64,000 nucleotides of DNA from Candidatus Metalachnospira gallinarum (lineage in GTDB: Bacteria; Bacillota; Clostridia; Lachnospirales; Anaerotignaceae). Positions 17,536 through 27,081 of the stretch are shown here, in pieces. Position 1 is the stretch's first letter. Every line of letters starts with the position of its first letter. The notes beneath the pieces were generated by a model. That model was given only the letters and a program-made list of their open reading frames with translations. It did not search any database and was not told the origin of the DNA. The stretch covers positions 105,906 through 169,905 of the forward strand of contig CAJFHC010000001.1 of the NCBI GenBank assembly GCA_904378045.1, given 5' to 3'. The position numbers and the translations under genes are program-made.

Positions 17536-18002
17536 TATTCTTCGTCATTTTTATATTTATTTTTTTCCTCGGCGACCATTGAATACTCACTTGGTTCGCG
17601 GGGGAATGTCTGTGAAATAAGATCGCCCTCCGTGGAATACTCGGATATGACTATACCAGCCTGGTCATAATCAATAAGATTTTCCTGAATATCAAGGAAT
17701 GATTCGGATTTGCGGCACAGAGCGACAAGGCTTTCGTGATTAAGTCTTGCAGCGCTTGAAAGAAGCCGAACAAGGAGTCCGTCCTCAGGCGTCCTGTCGT
17801 CCGTTATACCGATTATATAATCAGGCGAAACTTTTAAAATACCGGAAATAACAGCGAAATCATAAAAACTTATTTTTTCCGTAGACTTATATACATCTAA
17901 TATTTTAGTCATTTTTGATACATTACTGTCAATCCCGTTAGCTCCGACGTATTCTGTAATAAGAGTCTCAAGGCGGGAAATAATTGTCTTTTTGGCAGAC
18001 AT
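17535..18002 (-). CDS. Hypothetical protein with Xre/Cro-like segment
   Basis: The 155-residue product is not a clear member of a known family. Residues ~47-70 (YDFAVISGILKVSPDYIIGITDD) resemble the recognition helix and LGVSPDYLLGLTDD tail of Xre-type regulators. The N-terminal part of the usual five-helix domain is only weakly matched, and the rest is acidic. It may be a divergent DNA-binding protein. It is divergent from iscS, whose promoter carries a direct repeat, so control of that operon is possible but unproven. Confidence 0.6.
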   Translation of the reverse strand: MSAKKTIISRLETLITEYVGANGIDSNVSKMTKILDVYKSTEKISFYDFAVISGILKVSPDYIIGITDDRTPEDGLLVRLLSSAARLNHESLVALCRKSESFLDIQENLIDYDQAGIVISEYSTEGDLISQTFPREPSEYSMVAEEKNKYKNDEE

Positions 18003-18105
18003 AGTATCACTCTCCCTTTTGTGGTTATTATATCATAAAATATTTATGCGAAACAACAAAGTATTTGAAAAATGTCGAATAAAATTCAAAATATTACATA
18101 CTGAT

Positions 18106-18117
18106 TTAGTATGAATT
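18106..18117. repeat. First copy of 12-bp direct repeat flanking the iscS promoter
   Basis: TTAGTATGAATT occurs here and again at 18168-18179, 62 bases apart (about six DNA turns), on either side of the iscS -35/-10 boxes. It may be an operator half-site pair. Confidence 0.5.
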
Positions 18118-18121
18118 TGTA

Positions 18122-18150
18122 TTGACATTTTTATATGCAAATGATATATT
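18122..18150 (+). promoter_or_regulatory. Sigma-A promoter of iscS-iscU-mnmA
   Basis: A perfect TTGACA (18122-18127), a 17-base spacer and TATATT (18145-18150). The 12-bp repeat lies immediately upstream and just downstream of it. Confidence 0.8.
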
Positions 18151-18167
18151 ATTTATAACATAGTAAA

Positions 18168-18179
18168 TTAGTATGAATT
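18168..18179. repeat. Second copy of 12-bp direct repeat flanking the iscS promoter
   Basis: Identical to 18106-18117. This copy lies 17 bases beyond the -10 box, in the transcribed leader, where a bound protein would block RNA polymerase. Confidence 0.5.
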
Positions 18180-18207
18180 AAAAGATCAGTCAGACAGGAG
18201 AATATAT

Positions 18208-19377
18208 ATGAATGAGATAATTTATTTTGACAACGCGGCGACAACGCCGATAAGACCGGAGGTCTATGACGCCATAAGGCCGTACATCGAAAGCTGCTAC
18301 GGAAACCCGTCAAGCGTCTACAAGCTCGCCAGGGAAAGCAAAAAAGCCGTAGACCTTGCCAGAAAGCAGGTAGCCGACGCCATTAACGCCGACAGTGGTG
18401 AGATATTTTTTACAGGCTGTGGCTCGGAAAGCGATAACTGGGCCATAAAGGGAGTGGCTCTGGCGCTGAAGGACAAGGGAAAGCATATAATAACAACAAA
18501 TATAGAGCACCATGCCATACTCCATACCTGTGAGTTCCTTGAGGAAAACGGCTATGAGGTGACATATATTCCGGTCGATGAATATGGAATGGTAAGCGCC
18601 GATGACATAAAGAAAGCAATAAGACCTGACACTATACTTGTAAGCGTAATGACGGCCAATAACGAGATAGGAACCATAGAGCCTATAAAGGAGATCGGAG
18701 CTGTATGCAGGGAAAAAGGAGTATATTTCCATACAGATGCGGTTCAGGCCGTTGGGCACATAAAAATAGACGTGAAGGAAATGAATATAGACCTTCTTTC
18801 CCTCTCAGGGCATAAAATCGGCGCGCCGAAGGGTATTGGAGCGCTTTATATAAAAAAGGGAGTAAAGATAAAAAATCTTATACATGGAGGACAGCAGGAA
18901 AAGGGAAAAAGAGCGGGCACTGAAAATGTAATAGGGATTGCGGCGCTTGGAAAAGCCATTGAGCTGGCAGTTAGCGAAATGGAGGACACAACGGAAAGGT
19001 TAAAATATCTGAGAGATAAGATAATAAACGGGGTCCTGAAAAATATAGAGTATTCAAGGCTCAACGGCCACCCGGAAGAGAGGCTTCCCGGAAACGTGAA
19101 TATATCATTCGAGTTCATTGAGGGAGAGTCTATGCTCCTTATGCTTGACGCTAAGGGTATATGCGCCTCAAGCGGGTCGGCTTGTACGTCTGGCTCCCTC
19201 GACCCTTCCCATGTGCTCCTTGCCATAGGCCTGCCGCATGAAAAGGCTCACGGATCGCTTAGGATATCCCTCGGATATCAAAATACAGAAGAGGAAGTTG
19301 ATAAACTGCTTGAAGTATTGCCGCCGATAGTACAGAGACTTAGAGAAATGTCACCATTGTATGAAATGAAAAAATAA
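18208..19377 (+). CDS. iscS: Cysteine desulfurase, IscS/NifS type
   Basis: A pyridoxal-phosphate enzyme that takes sulfur from cysteine for Fe-S clusters and tRNA thiolation. The 389 residues contain the cofactor lysine K203 in [10 protein letters not shown] and the persulfide-carrying C326 in the [15 protein letters not shown] loop, a NifS/IscS (group I) loop. H101 (IEHHA) is also in place. It heads iscS-iscU-mnmA: acceptor scaffold and thiolase partner follow directly. An IscR-type repressor gene, common upstream of this operon in clostridia, is absent from the window. Confidence 0.95.
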   Translation: MNEIIYFDNAATTPIRPEVYDAIRPYIESCYGNPSSVYKLARESKKAVDLARKQVADAINADSGEIFFTGCGSESDNWAIKGVALALKDKGKHIITTNIEHHAILHTCEFLEENGYEVTYIPVDEYGMVSADDIKKAIRPDTILVSVMTANNEIGTIEPIKEIGAVCREKGVYFHTDAVQAVGHIKIDVKEMNIDLLSLSGHKIGAPKGIGALYIKKGVKIKNLIHGGQQEKGKRAGTENVIGIAALGKAIELAVSEMEDTTERLKYLRDKIINGVLKNIEYSRLNGHPEERLPGNVNISFEFIEGESMLLMLDAKGICASSGSACTSGSLDPSHVLLAIGLPHEKAHGSLRISLGYQNTEEEVDKLLEVLPPIVQRLREMSPLYEMKK

Positions 19378-19396
19378 AATAACGGAGGAAGAAAAA

Positions 19397-19834
19397 ATGG
19401 AATACAGCGAGAAAGTTATGGATCATTTTATGAATCCCAGAAACGTAGGAGAGATAGAGGATGCCAGCGGAGTTGGAACCGTTGGAAACGCTAAATGCGG
19501 AGATATAATGAAAGTATATCTTAAGATAGAAAACGGAATTATTGAGGACGCCAAATTTAAGACCTTTGGCTGCGGCGCGGCGGTAGCAACCAGCAGTATG
19601 GCTACTGAACTTGTTAAGGGAAAAACTATACAGGAGGCTTTGGAAATAACAAATAAAGCCGTTATGGAAGCACTTGACGGACTGCCCCCTGTTAAGGTAC
19701 ACTGTTCATGTCTTGCGGAGGAGGCGCTTCATGCCGCTCTGTGGGACTATGCTCAGAAAAACGGAGTTGTTATTGAGGGCTTAAAAAAGCCGGTAAATGA
19801 TATTGAAGAACTCCATAACATGGAAGAAGAATAA
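19397..19834 (+). CDS. iscU: Fe-S cluster assembly scaffold, IscU/NifU-N type
   Basis: The 145-residue scaffold receives sulfur from IscS and builds [2Fe-2S] clusters. The three ligand cysteines are C34 (NAKCGD), C59 (FGCGAA) and C103 in the VHCSC motif, with C105 as an extra. It starts YSEKVMDHFMNPRNVG, the family N-terminus. About 25 residues follow the core domain. GGAGGAAG upstream gives strong translation. It is 19 bases downstream of iscS and seven bases before mnmA. Confidence 0.93.
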   Translation: MEYSEKVMDHFMNPRNVGEIEDASGVGTVGNAKCGDIMKVYLKIENGIIEDAKFKTFGCGAAVATSSMATELVKGKTIQEALEITNKAVMEALDGLPPVKVHCSCLAEEALHAALWDYAQKNGVVIEGLKKPVNDIEELHNMEEE

Positions 19835-19840
19835 TGTGTT

Positions 19841-20911
19841 ATGAACGGTGAAAATAAACAAAAAGTTATTGTAGGAATGTCCGGCGGGGTTGACAGCTCT
19901 GTCGCGGCGTTCCTTCTCAAGGAAAAAGGGTATGAAGTCATAGGCATGACCATGAGAACGTGGGAAAATGCCTGCGAAAAGATGACTGATGATGAAAATC
20001 AGGCAGTCAACGATGCCGCAAGGGTGGCGGAAAAACTTGGCATACCGCATTATGTCGTGGACTTTAGAAAAGAATTTGAGGATAGGGTCATAAAGTATTT
20101 TGTGAGCGAGTATAAGTCAGGGAGGACACCAAATCCCTGTATAGTTTGCAATAGATACGTTAAATGGGAAGCGTTGCTTAAATATGCTGAAAGTCTTGGA
20201 GCAAACCTTATAGCTACAGGACACTACGCTCTTATAGACAAATATCCTAAGACCGGAAGATATACAGTGAGAAACGCGGTAACGGCTGAGAAGGATCAGA
20301 CATACGCGCTATGCAGGCTTACCCAGAGACAGCTTAAGTCCACCCTTATGCCTGTTGGAGAGTACACAAAAGACCAGGTAAGGAAGATAGCGGAAGAGAT
20401 TGATATGGAGATATCATCCAAACCCGATAGTCAGGATATATGCTTTATCCCGGACGGCAACTACGCTTCTTTTATAAAAGAATATGACGGAACGGAATTC
20501 AAACCCGGTGATTTTGTGGATATGGACGGACATATTATAGGGAAGCATAAGGGAATTATAAATTATACGGTCGGACAGAGGAAAGGTCTTGGAATATCAG
20601 CGGGAAAGCATGTCTATGTCCATCATATTGACAGGGAAAACAACAGGGTAGTGATCTGTGGAAATGATGAGCTTTTCAGCAGAGAGGTAAAAGCCGATAA
20701 TATAAATTTTATGGCCATAGATGGAATCAGCGGAGAATTGAGAGCCGAGGCCAAGATAAGATATGCCCACAAAAAGGCGCCATGCACAGTAAGAATGGAA
20801 AACGGCATAATAAAGTGTGTCTTTGATGAGCCCCAAAGGGCGGCTACATCAGGGCAATCGCTTGTCGTATATGACGGAGAGTATGTGCTCTGCGGCGGAA
20901 CTATTATATAA
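19841..20911 (+). CDS. mnmA: tRNA-specific 2-thiouridylase MnmA
   Basis: MnmA makes 2-thiouridine at the wobble position of Lys, Glu and Gln tRNAs using sulfur from the desulfurase. The 356-residue protein has the PP-loop SGGVDSS (14-20), the catalytic cysteine C103 in PNPCIVCN and the partner C201 in DSQDICFIPDG, plus the tRNA-binding NYTVGQRKGLGI segment. It is encoded right behind its sulfur donor; in many clostridia the same desulfurase serves MnmA directly. The ribosome site is poor, so coupling with iscU is likely. Confidence 0.95.
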   Translation: MNGENKQKVIVGMSGGVDSSVAAFLLKEKGYEVIGMTMRTWENACEKMTDDENQAVNDAARVAEKLGIPHYVVDFRKEFEDRVIKYFVSEYKSGRTPNPCIVCNRYVKWEALLKYAESLGANLIATGHYALIDKYPKTGRYTVRNAVTAEKDQTYALCRLTQRQLKSTLMPVGEYTKDQVRKIAEEIDMEISSKPDSQDICFIPDGNYASFIKEYDGTEFKPGDFVDMDGHIIGKHKGIINYTVGQRKGLGISAGKHVYVHHIDRENNRVVICGNDELFSREVKADNINFMAIDGISGELRAEAKIRYAHKKAPCTVRMENGIIKCVFDEPQRAATSGQSLVVYDGEYVLCGGTII

Positions 20912-20920
20912 TAAACTACA

Positions 20921-20956
20921 GCCCGGCGTGAAATTGCGCGGCGGGCATTTTGTTTT
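20921..20956 (+). terminator. Probable terminator after mnmA
   Basis: GCCCG (20921-20925) pairs with CGGGC (20942-20946) over a GC-rich interior, followed by ATTTTGTTTT. Confidence 0.55.
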
Positions 20957-20968
20957 GGGGAGAAGAAA

Positions 20969-21610
20969 ATGAAAGCTGTTATATTTGACATGGATGGGGT
21001 GCTGGTGGACAGCCAGCCTTATCATTTTAAGGCTGACATAGAAACTATGTCAGAATACGGGGTTGTGAAGGATCAGAAATTTTATGAGAAATTCGCTGGA
21101 ACGCTTACTTCCGACAGGATGAGAATTTTAAAGGACCTGTTCAAGCTTGACATTCCGGTTGAGGAAATGGTTAAAAAAAGAGAAGACATGATACTTGAAA
21201 TAATGGCCAGAGAAGATATTAAACCAGTATCCGGCATACCGGAATTTTTAAAATCTATAAAAAACAGGGGATTAAAAACAGCCGTGGCTTCTTCCTCTGG
21301 CTATGATTTGATAGGTCTTATACTTTCCAGACTGGGAATATCAGAATATTTTGACTCAATTACATCCGGAAACGACGTAAAAAGAGGAAAGCCTGATCCT
21401 GACGTATTTCTTCTGGCCGCTGAGAGAATCGGAGTAAACCCAAGAGACTGTTTTGTGGTTGAGGACTCGGAAAACGGAGTACGCGCAGCCAAGGCCGCAG
21501 GTATGACGGCCCTTGGGTATGTGAATCCGACAAGCGGAAATCAGTGCCTTGATATGGCGGATGCTGTGACCGATGATTTCAGGAAAGTGGATATAAACGA
21601 TTTCATGTAA
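20969..21610 (+). CDS. HAD-family phosphatase, beta-phosphoglucomutase-like
   Basis: A 213-residue HAD hydrolase with all four motifs: nucleophile region DMDGVLVDS (residues 7-15), S/T motif ASSSG (~109-113), lysine in RGKPDPDVF (~138-146), and acidic VVEDSENGV (~162-170). A helical cap follows motif I. It is closest to the phosphoglycolate phosphatase/beta-phosphoglucomutase branch; the substrate cannot be read from sequence. A small Cys-rich membrane protein is encoded 19 bases downstream and may be co-transcribed. Confidence 0.87.
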   Translation: MKAVIFDMDGVLVDSQPYHFKADIETMSEYGVVKDQKFYEKFAGTLTSDRMRILKDLFKLDIPVEEMVKKREDMILEIMAREDIKPVSGIPEFLKSIKNRGLKTAVASSSGYDLIGLILSRLGISEYFDSITSGNDVKRGKPDPDVFLLAAERIGVNPRDCFVVEDSENGVRAAKAAGMTALGYVNPTSGNQCLDMADAVTDDFRKVDINDFM

Positions 21611-21629
21611 TATTTTTGGAGGGATAGAA

Positions 21630-21791
21630 ATGAAGGCTGTTATAATCGTTCTTGTTATAGTCGTATTGTTTTTAGGCTGGGTGCATATGAGAAAGCTCAA
21701 AAATGACAGGATAAGGAGAGAAAGCGGATGCGACGGAGGATGTTCTGCCTGCGCCGCAAGAAACCTGTGCGACAGTGATGAGAAAAAGTGA
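21630..21791 (+). CDS. Small Cys-rich membrane protein (53 residues), FeoB-associated-like
   Basis: A short gene with a strong GGAGGG ribosome site. The product has one N-terminal membrane helix (residues ~3-19), a basic cytoplasmic stretch (RKLKND then RIRR), and a cluster of four cysteines in C-x3-C-x2-C-x5-C (residues 34-47). This resembles the small FeoB-associated Cys-rich membrane proteins, which have a single helix and a Cys cluster thought to bind metal or handle redox chemistry. No feoB is nearby, so the name is by resemblance only. Confidence 0.68.
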   Translation: MKAVIIVLVIVVLFLGWVHMRKLKNDRIRRESGCDGGCSACAARNLCDSDEKK

Positions 21792-21872
21792 GAAAACAAC
21801 AGATAAATTAAGATAATAATTATAAACTCATAAAATAGCTCGAAAATAAAATAATATAACCGAAAATAAGAT

Positions 21873-21901
21873 TTGCATATATCTACCTTCATAAGTAATA
21901 T
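21873..21901 (+). promoter_or_regulatory. Promoter of groESL
   Basis: TTGCAT (21873-21878), a 17-base spacer and TAATAT (21896-21901), ending 11 bases before the CIRCE operator. Confidence 0.6.
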
Positions 21902-21912
21902 ATAGCTAATGA

Positions 21913-21939
21913 TTAGCACTCGTATATGTTGAGTGCTAA
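21913..21939. promoter_or_regulatory. CIRCE operator for HrcA
   Basis: TTAGCACTC, nine bases, GAGTGCTAA: a perfect match to the CIRCE consensus bound by the heat-shock repressor HrcA. It sits around the expected transcription start of groESL. hrcA itself is not in this window. Confidence 0.97.
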
Positions 21940-21976
21940 CAACAAAAACTTTGATTCGTATAAGGAGGAAATAAAT

Positions 21977-22264
21977 ATGAAACTTGTACCACTTGGAGAT
22001 AAAGTAGTTATTAAACAGCTTGAAGCTGAGGAAAAAACAAAATCAGGAATCGTCCTTCCTTCACAGTCTAAGGAAAAGCCCCAGATGGCAGTTGTAATCG
22101 CCGCAGGCCCCGGAGGAATGGTTGATGGAAATAAAGTAGAGATGGCCGTTAAAGCGGGAGATAAGATCATATATTCGAAATACAGCGGAACGGAAGTAGA
22201 GTGCGATGGAGAAAAGCTCCTCGTCGTTAGACAGAATGATATACTTGCTATCGTAGAAGACTAA
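21977..22264 (+). CDS. groES: Co-chaperonin GroES
   Basis: The 95-residue lid subunit of the chaperonin begins [14 protein letters not shown] and contains the mobile loop (residues ~15-30, ending [14 protein letters not shown]) that contacts GroEL. I use the ATG at 21977 with AAGGAGGA upstream, not an in-frame ATG 51 bases earlier that would overlap the CIRCE site. It is controlled by CIRCE/HrcA and followed by groEL after 30 bases. Confidence 0.97.
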   Translation: MKLVPLGDKVVIKQLEAEEKTKSGIVLPSQSKEKPQMAVVIAAGPGGMVDGNKVEMAVKAGDKIIYSKYSGTEVECDGEKLLVVRQNDILAIVED

Positions 22265-22273
22265 CTTATATAA

Positions 22274-24424
<2,151 letters not shown>

Positions 24425-24449
24425 AACGGTAAAAAATATCATAAAATAT

Positions 24450-24503
24450 AAGGCGGTCAGCCAACGTGTTTTATAAACACAAAAGCTGATCGCCTTTTTT
24501 TAT
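24450..24503. terminator. Bidirectional terminator before the 2-hydroxyacid dehydrogenase gene end
   Basis: AAGGCGGTCAGC (24450-24461) pairs with GCTGATCGCCTT (24485-24496), with an inner GTG/CAC pairing and a T-run after it. The right-hand side reaches the stop codon of the reverse-strand gene. Confidence 0.8.
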
Positions 24504-25468
24504 TTTTTGAATTTTGAGAAATCTATTAAATTTTTTATCGGCATTCCAGCAGAATAATTTTTAAGATTTTCAGCACATATATGATAGATGGAATCAGATA
24601 TTTCTTTGGAGTGTCCAAAGCTCTTTCCTGATATGTGAGGAGTTATAATTACATTTTCTATTTCCCACAGAGAACTGTCGGGAGGAAGGGGCTCCGGATC
24701 GGTGACATCAAGAACAGCGCCTTTGAGATGTCCGCTCTTTAAGACATCGACCAGATCCTCCTGAACGACGAGAGAGCCTCGTCCGACGTTAACGAATATG
24801 GCGTCTTTTTTCATAAGCATAAATTTGCTTTTGTCAAAAAGATGATATGTATAGTCTGAATTCGGTATACAGCAGACGACCGCGTCGGCAATGGGAAGCT
24901 GGCTGTCCAGCTCGGCAAGGGAATGAATCTCACTGAAAAACGGAGGTATCTCGTTTACTTTTCTTCTTATGCCGACGGTAACCGTATCAAAGACAGAGAG
25001 ACGTCTCGCTACGGAACTTCCGATGTTTCCGGCGCCGACAATGAGCACGCGCCTCCCGGTCAGAGATGTTTCAACGCCCATATCCTGCCAGAGATTCTTT
25101 TTCTGATTATCCCTGTAAAGATAAAACTTATGATATATGTTTAAAATGGCTCCGATGACATATTGCGATATGACTCCGCCGAAAGCTCCGGAAGCGTTGG
25201 CAAGCATAACATGACGGGGAAATCCTTCCGCCCTTGTGTACTGGTCTGTTCCGGCCATGGTCATCTGTATAAGTTTAAGATTGGGCGCGTCAGCTATCAT
25301 TGATATTTCCGGTTCGCCGATTATTATTTCCGCTTTGTCAATCTCTTCTTTGAGCTTGTCCTTATCCGTTTCCTTGCCGGCAAAATAAAAACTGAAACAG
25401 CTTCCGGCGGAACGGAGAAAATCCTTATCGTCATCCGTGCAGGGCGACATAACAAGTACGTTTATCAT
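24500..25468 (-). CDS. D-isomer-specific 2-hydroxyacid dehydrogenase family protein
   Basis: A 322-residue NAD(P)-dependent oxidoreductase. The nucleotide-binding motif is VGAGNIGSSVARR (~145-157). The catalytic set is Arg in VNVGRGSLV, Glu in DVTDPEPLP, and His in ITPHISG. Such enzymes reduce 2-oxoacids to D-2-hydroxyacids or the reverse; the substrate is not evident. The N-terminal catalytic half is rather divergent. I start at ATG 25468 because AAGGAGG precedes it; an in-frame ATG 18 bases upstream has no such site. It stands alone. Confidence 0.9.
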   Translation of the reverse strand: MINVLVMSPCTDDDKDFLRSAGSCFSFYFAGKETDKDKLKEEIDKAEIIIGEPEISMIADAPNLKLIQMTMAGTDQYTRAEGFPRHVMLANASGAFGGVISQYVIGAILNIYHKFYLYRDNQKKNLWQDMGVETSLTGRRVLIVGAGNIGSSVARRLSVFDTVTVGIRRKVNEIPPFFSEIHSLAELDSQLPIADAVVCCIPNSDYTYHLFDKSKFMLMKKDAIFVNVGRGSLVVQEDLVDVLKSGHLKGAVLDVTDPEPLPPDSSLWEIENVIITPHISGKSFGHSKEISDSIYHICAENLKNYSAGMPIKNLIDFSKFKK

Positions 25469-25638
25469 CTTAATCCTCCTTGTCATCTTGTTTATGATTC
25501 CGATGATTTAATGGTAATGTTTGAAAAGGATAAAGTCAAGTTTGTTTTTTAATGTATAATTTTAAAACAGTGTTTGCTATAGATTATGATTTATGATAAA
25601 ATAATAAAGCAGATTATTTGTCGAAAGGAAGTTTTATT

Positions 25639-25833
25639 ATGGCTTGGAATCCCGAATATACAAAGGAGTTTAACGCTCTTATGAAAAAATGGGATGATGA
25701 GATACAGGAAGAACTCAAGAAAAAGGCGCCCACAAGAGGAATAGCGGCGGGAAGCAAAGGAAAAACGGATATTATAAATGAAAGATACAGAACCCTGCTT
25801 GCCGAGCTTAAACAAAAATACGGGATGGCCTGA
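25639..25833 (+). CDS. Small conserved-looking hypothetical protein, 64 residues
   Basis: A charged, helical, cytoplasmic 64-residue protein rich in Lys and Glu (KKWDDEIQEELKKK near the middle). I do not recognise a family. GAAAGGAAG lies upstream of the ATG and the gene sits 24 bases before an acetyltransferase gene, probably as an operon. A TTG 21 bases upstream lies before the ribosome site and is not used. Confidence 0.7.
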   Translation: MAWNPEYTKEFNALMKKWDDEIQEELKKKAPTRGIAAGSKGKTDIINERYRTLLAELKQKYGMA

Positions 25834-25857
25834 TTTTCAGGAAAGGAGTTGAGATAT

Positions 25858-26970
25858 ATGGCTGAACAGAGAATGTGTACGATGGAGGACAAGCCGTATC
25901 TGAGAGCTCTTTGGCAGGGATGCTTCGGCGACTCGGACAGCTTTTTGGATTTTTTCTTTGAAAAAAGATTTTTCCCTGAGTATACAGTCTGCACCATTGA
26001 GGACAATAAACTCGTTAACGCTATGTATTCCCTTCCTGTAAATATGAGAATAAGAGAAGCTATAGTCCCCGCGGCCATGCTTGCGGGATTTTCCACTGAT
26101 CCGGATTACAGGGGCAGGGGATACATGTCCGACGCGTTCAGGCTGCTGGTGAAAAACCTCGCTCAAAGCGGCATACTTGTCGGCCCGCATACTCCCGTGA
26201 AGCATGACAGCTATTTCAGGCTTGGCAACTTCTCGGCTACTAACTCAAGAGTTATTTCCGGAACGGCGGATAAGCCAAAGATCATGCCAAACGGCGTCAG
26301 CTTTGGAAGAATGTCCGAATCCGGAAAGCTGTATCCTGTGTATATGAGATTTTCCGAAAGATATTCCGGAATACTGGCCCGCTCCATTTATGATTTCAGG
26401 CTTAAAATGCTTGACCTGCTTTCCGACGGCGGAGAGTTCATACTTGTTGACCGCGGCGGAGAAATAAAGGGATACGCCCTGTACTTTAACGGAGTGGATG
26501 GACTTACGGCCGTTGAGACAGTATATGACGATGAGGAGACCGCCCGAACCCTTATAGAGGCGCTTGCCTTTATAGCGGACAATAAGCCGATAAAGATCAA
26601 ACTGCCGCCTGACTGTGAGGCGGAACTTGCGGGATGCTCCTCAAAGATAATGCCCCACGGGGTTGCCGCTCCGGTAAACATCGTTAAGCTGATGGGCATT
26701 ATTTTCACAAACGAAAAGGCTGTCGTAAAGCTGAACGATGATATAAGCGAAGTCAATAACGGAGTGTTCAGAATGGACGGAAGCGCGGCCGGCACAGATG
26801 AATTTGATTTTGAGATAAACGCCGGAAGACTGATGCAGTTTGCCGAGGGCTACAGTTCTCTGGCCGAGCTTGAGGCAGAGGGAAATATAATCGTGAGAAA
26901 TGCCGAAGCCGTTAAGGAACTTGACATAAAATATCCAAAATGTAAATGTTTTATATGTGACGAATATTGA
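25858..26970 (+). CDS. GNAT-family acetyltransferase, Eis-like
   Basis: A 370-residue protein whose N-terminal ~150 residues form a GNAT domain, with the acetyl-CoA loop RGRGYM at 85-90 after STDPDY. The length, the second GNAT-like half and the C-terminal ~100 residues (sterol-carrier-like, FEINAGRLMQFAEGYSSLAEL) match the Eis/YitI layout, a family that acetylates amine groups. The ribosome site AAAGGAG fits the ATG at 25858. A cysteine pair occurs at the extreme C-terminus (KCKCFICDEY), which is unusual for the family. Confidence 0.85.
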   Translation: MAEQRMCTMEDKPYLRALWQGCFGDSDSFLDFFFEKRFFPEYTVCTIEDNKLVNAMYSLPVNMRIREAIVPAAMLAGFSTDPDYRGRGYMSDAFRLLVKNLAQSGILVGPHTPVKHDSYFRLGNFSATNSRVISGTADKPKIMPNGVSFGRMSESGKLYPVYMRFSERYSGILARSIYDFRLKMLDLLSDGGEFILVDRGGEIKGYALYFNGVDGLTAVETVYDDEETARTLIEALAFIADNKPIKIKLPPDCEAELAGCSSKIMPHGVAAPVNIVKLMGIIFTNEKAVVKLNDDISEVNNGVFRMDGSAAGTDEFDFEINAGRLMQFAEGYSSLAELEAEGNIIVRNAEAVKELDIKYPKCKCFICDEY

Positions 26971-27000
26971 TCGGACTTTCAACAAAATATTTTACGGCAT

Positions 27001-27041
27001 AAAGAGCGATATTTGGACAGAATATGGCTCTTTTGTTTTGT
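27001..27041 (+). terminator. Terminator after the Eis-like gene
   Basis: AAAGAGC (27001-27007) pairs with GCTCTTT (27027-27033), extended by an inner ATATT/AATAT pairing, followed by TGTTTTGTTT. Confidence 0.65.
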
Positions 27042-27081
27042 TTGATGTTCTTGCAGAACAAAAATTACCGCGGAGCCGGGA

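Noticed and set aside
17535-18002. Calling the 155-residue protein a definite Xre-family repressor
   Set aside because: Only the second half of the helix-turn-helix domain resembles the family; kept as hypothetical.
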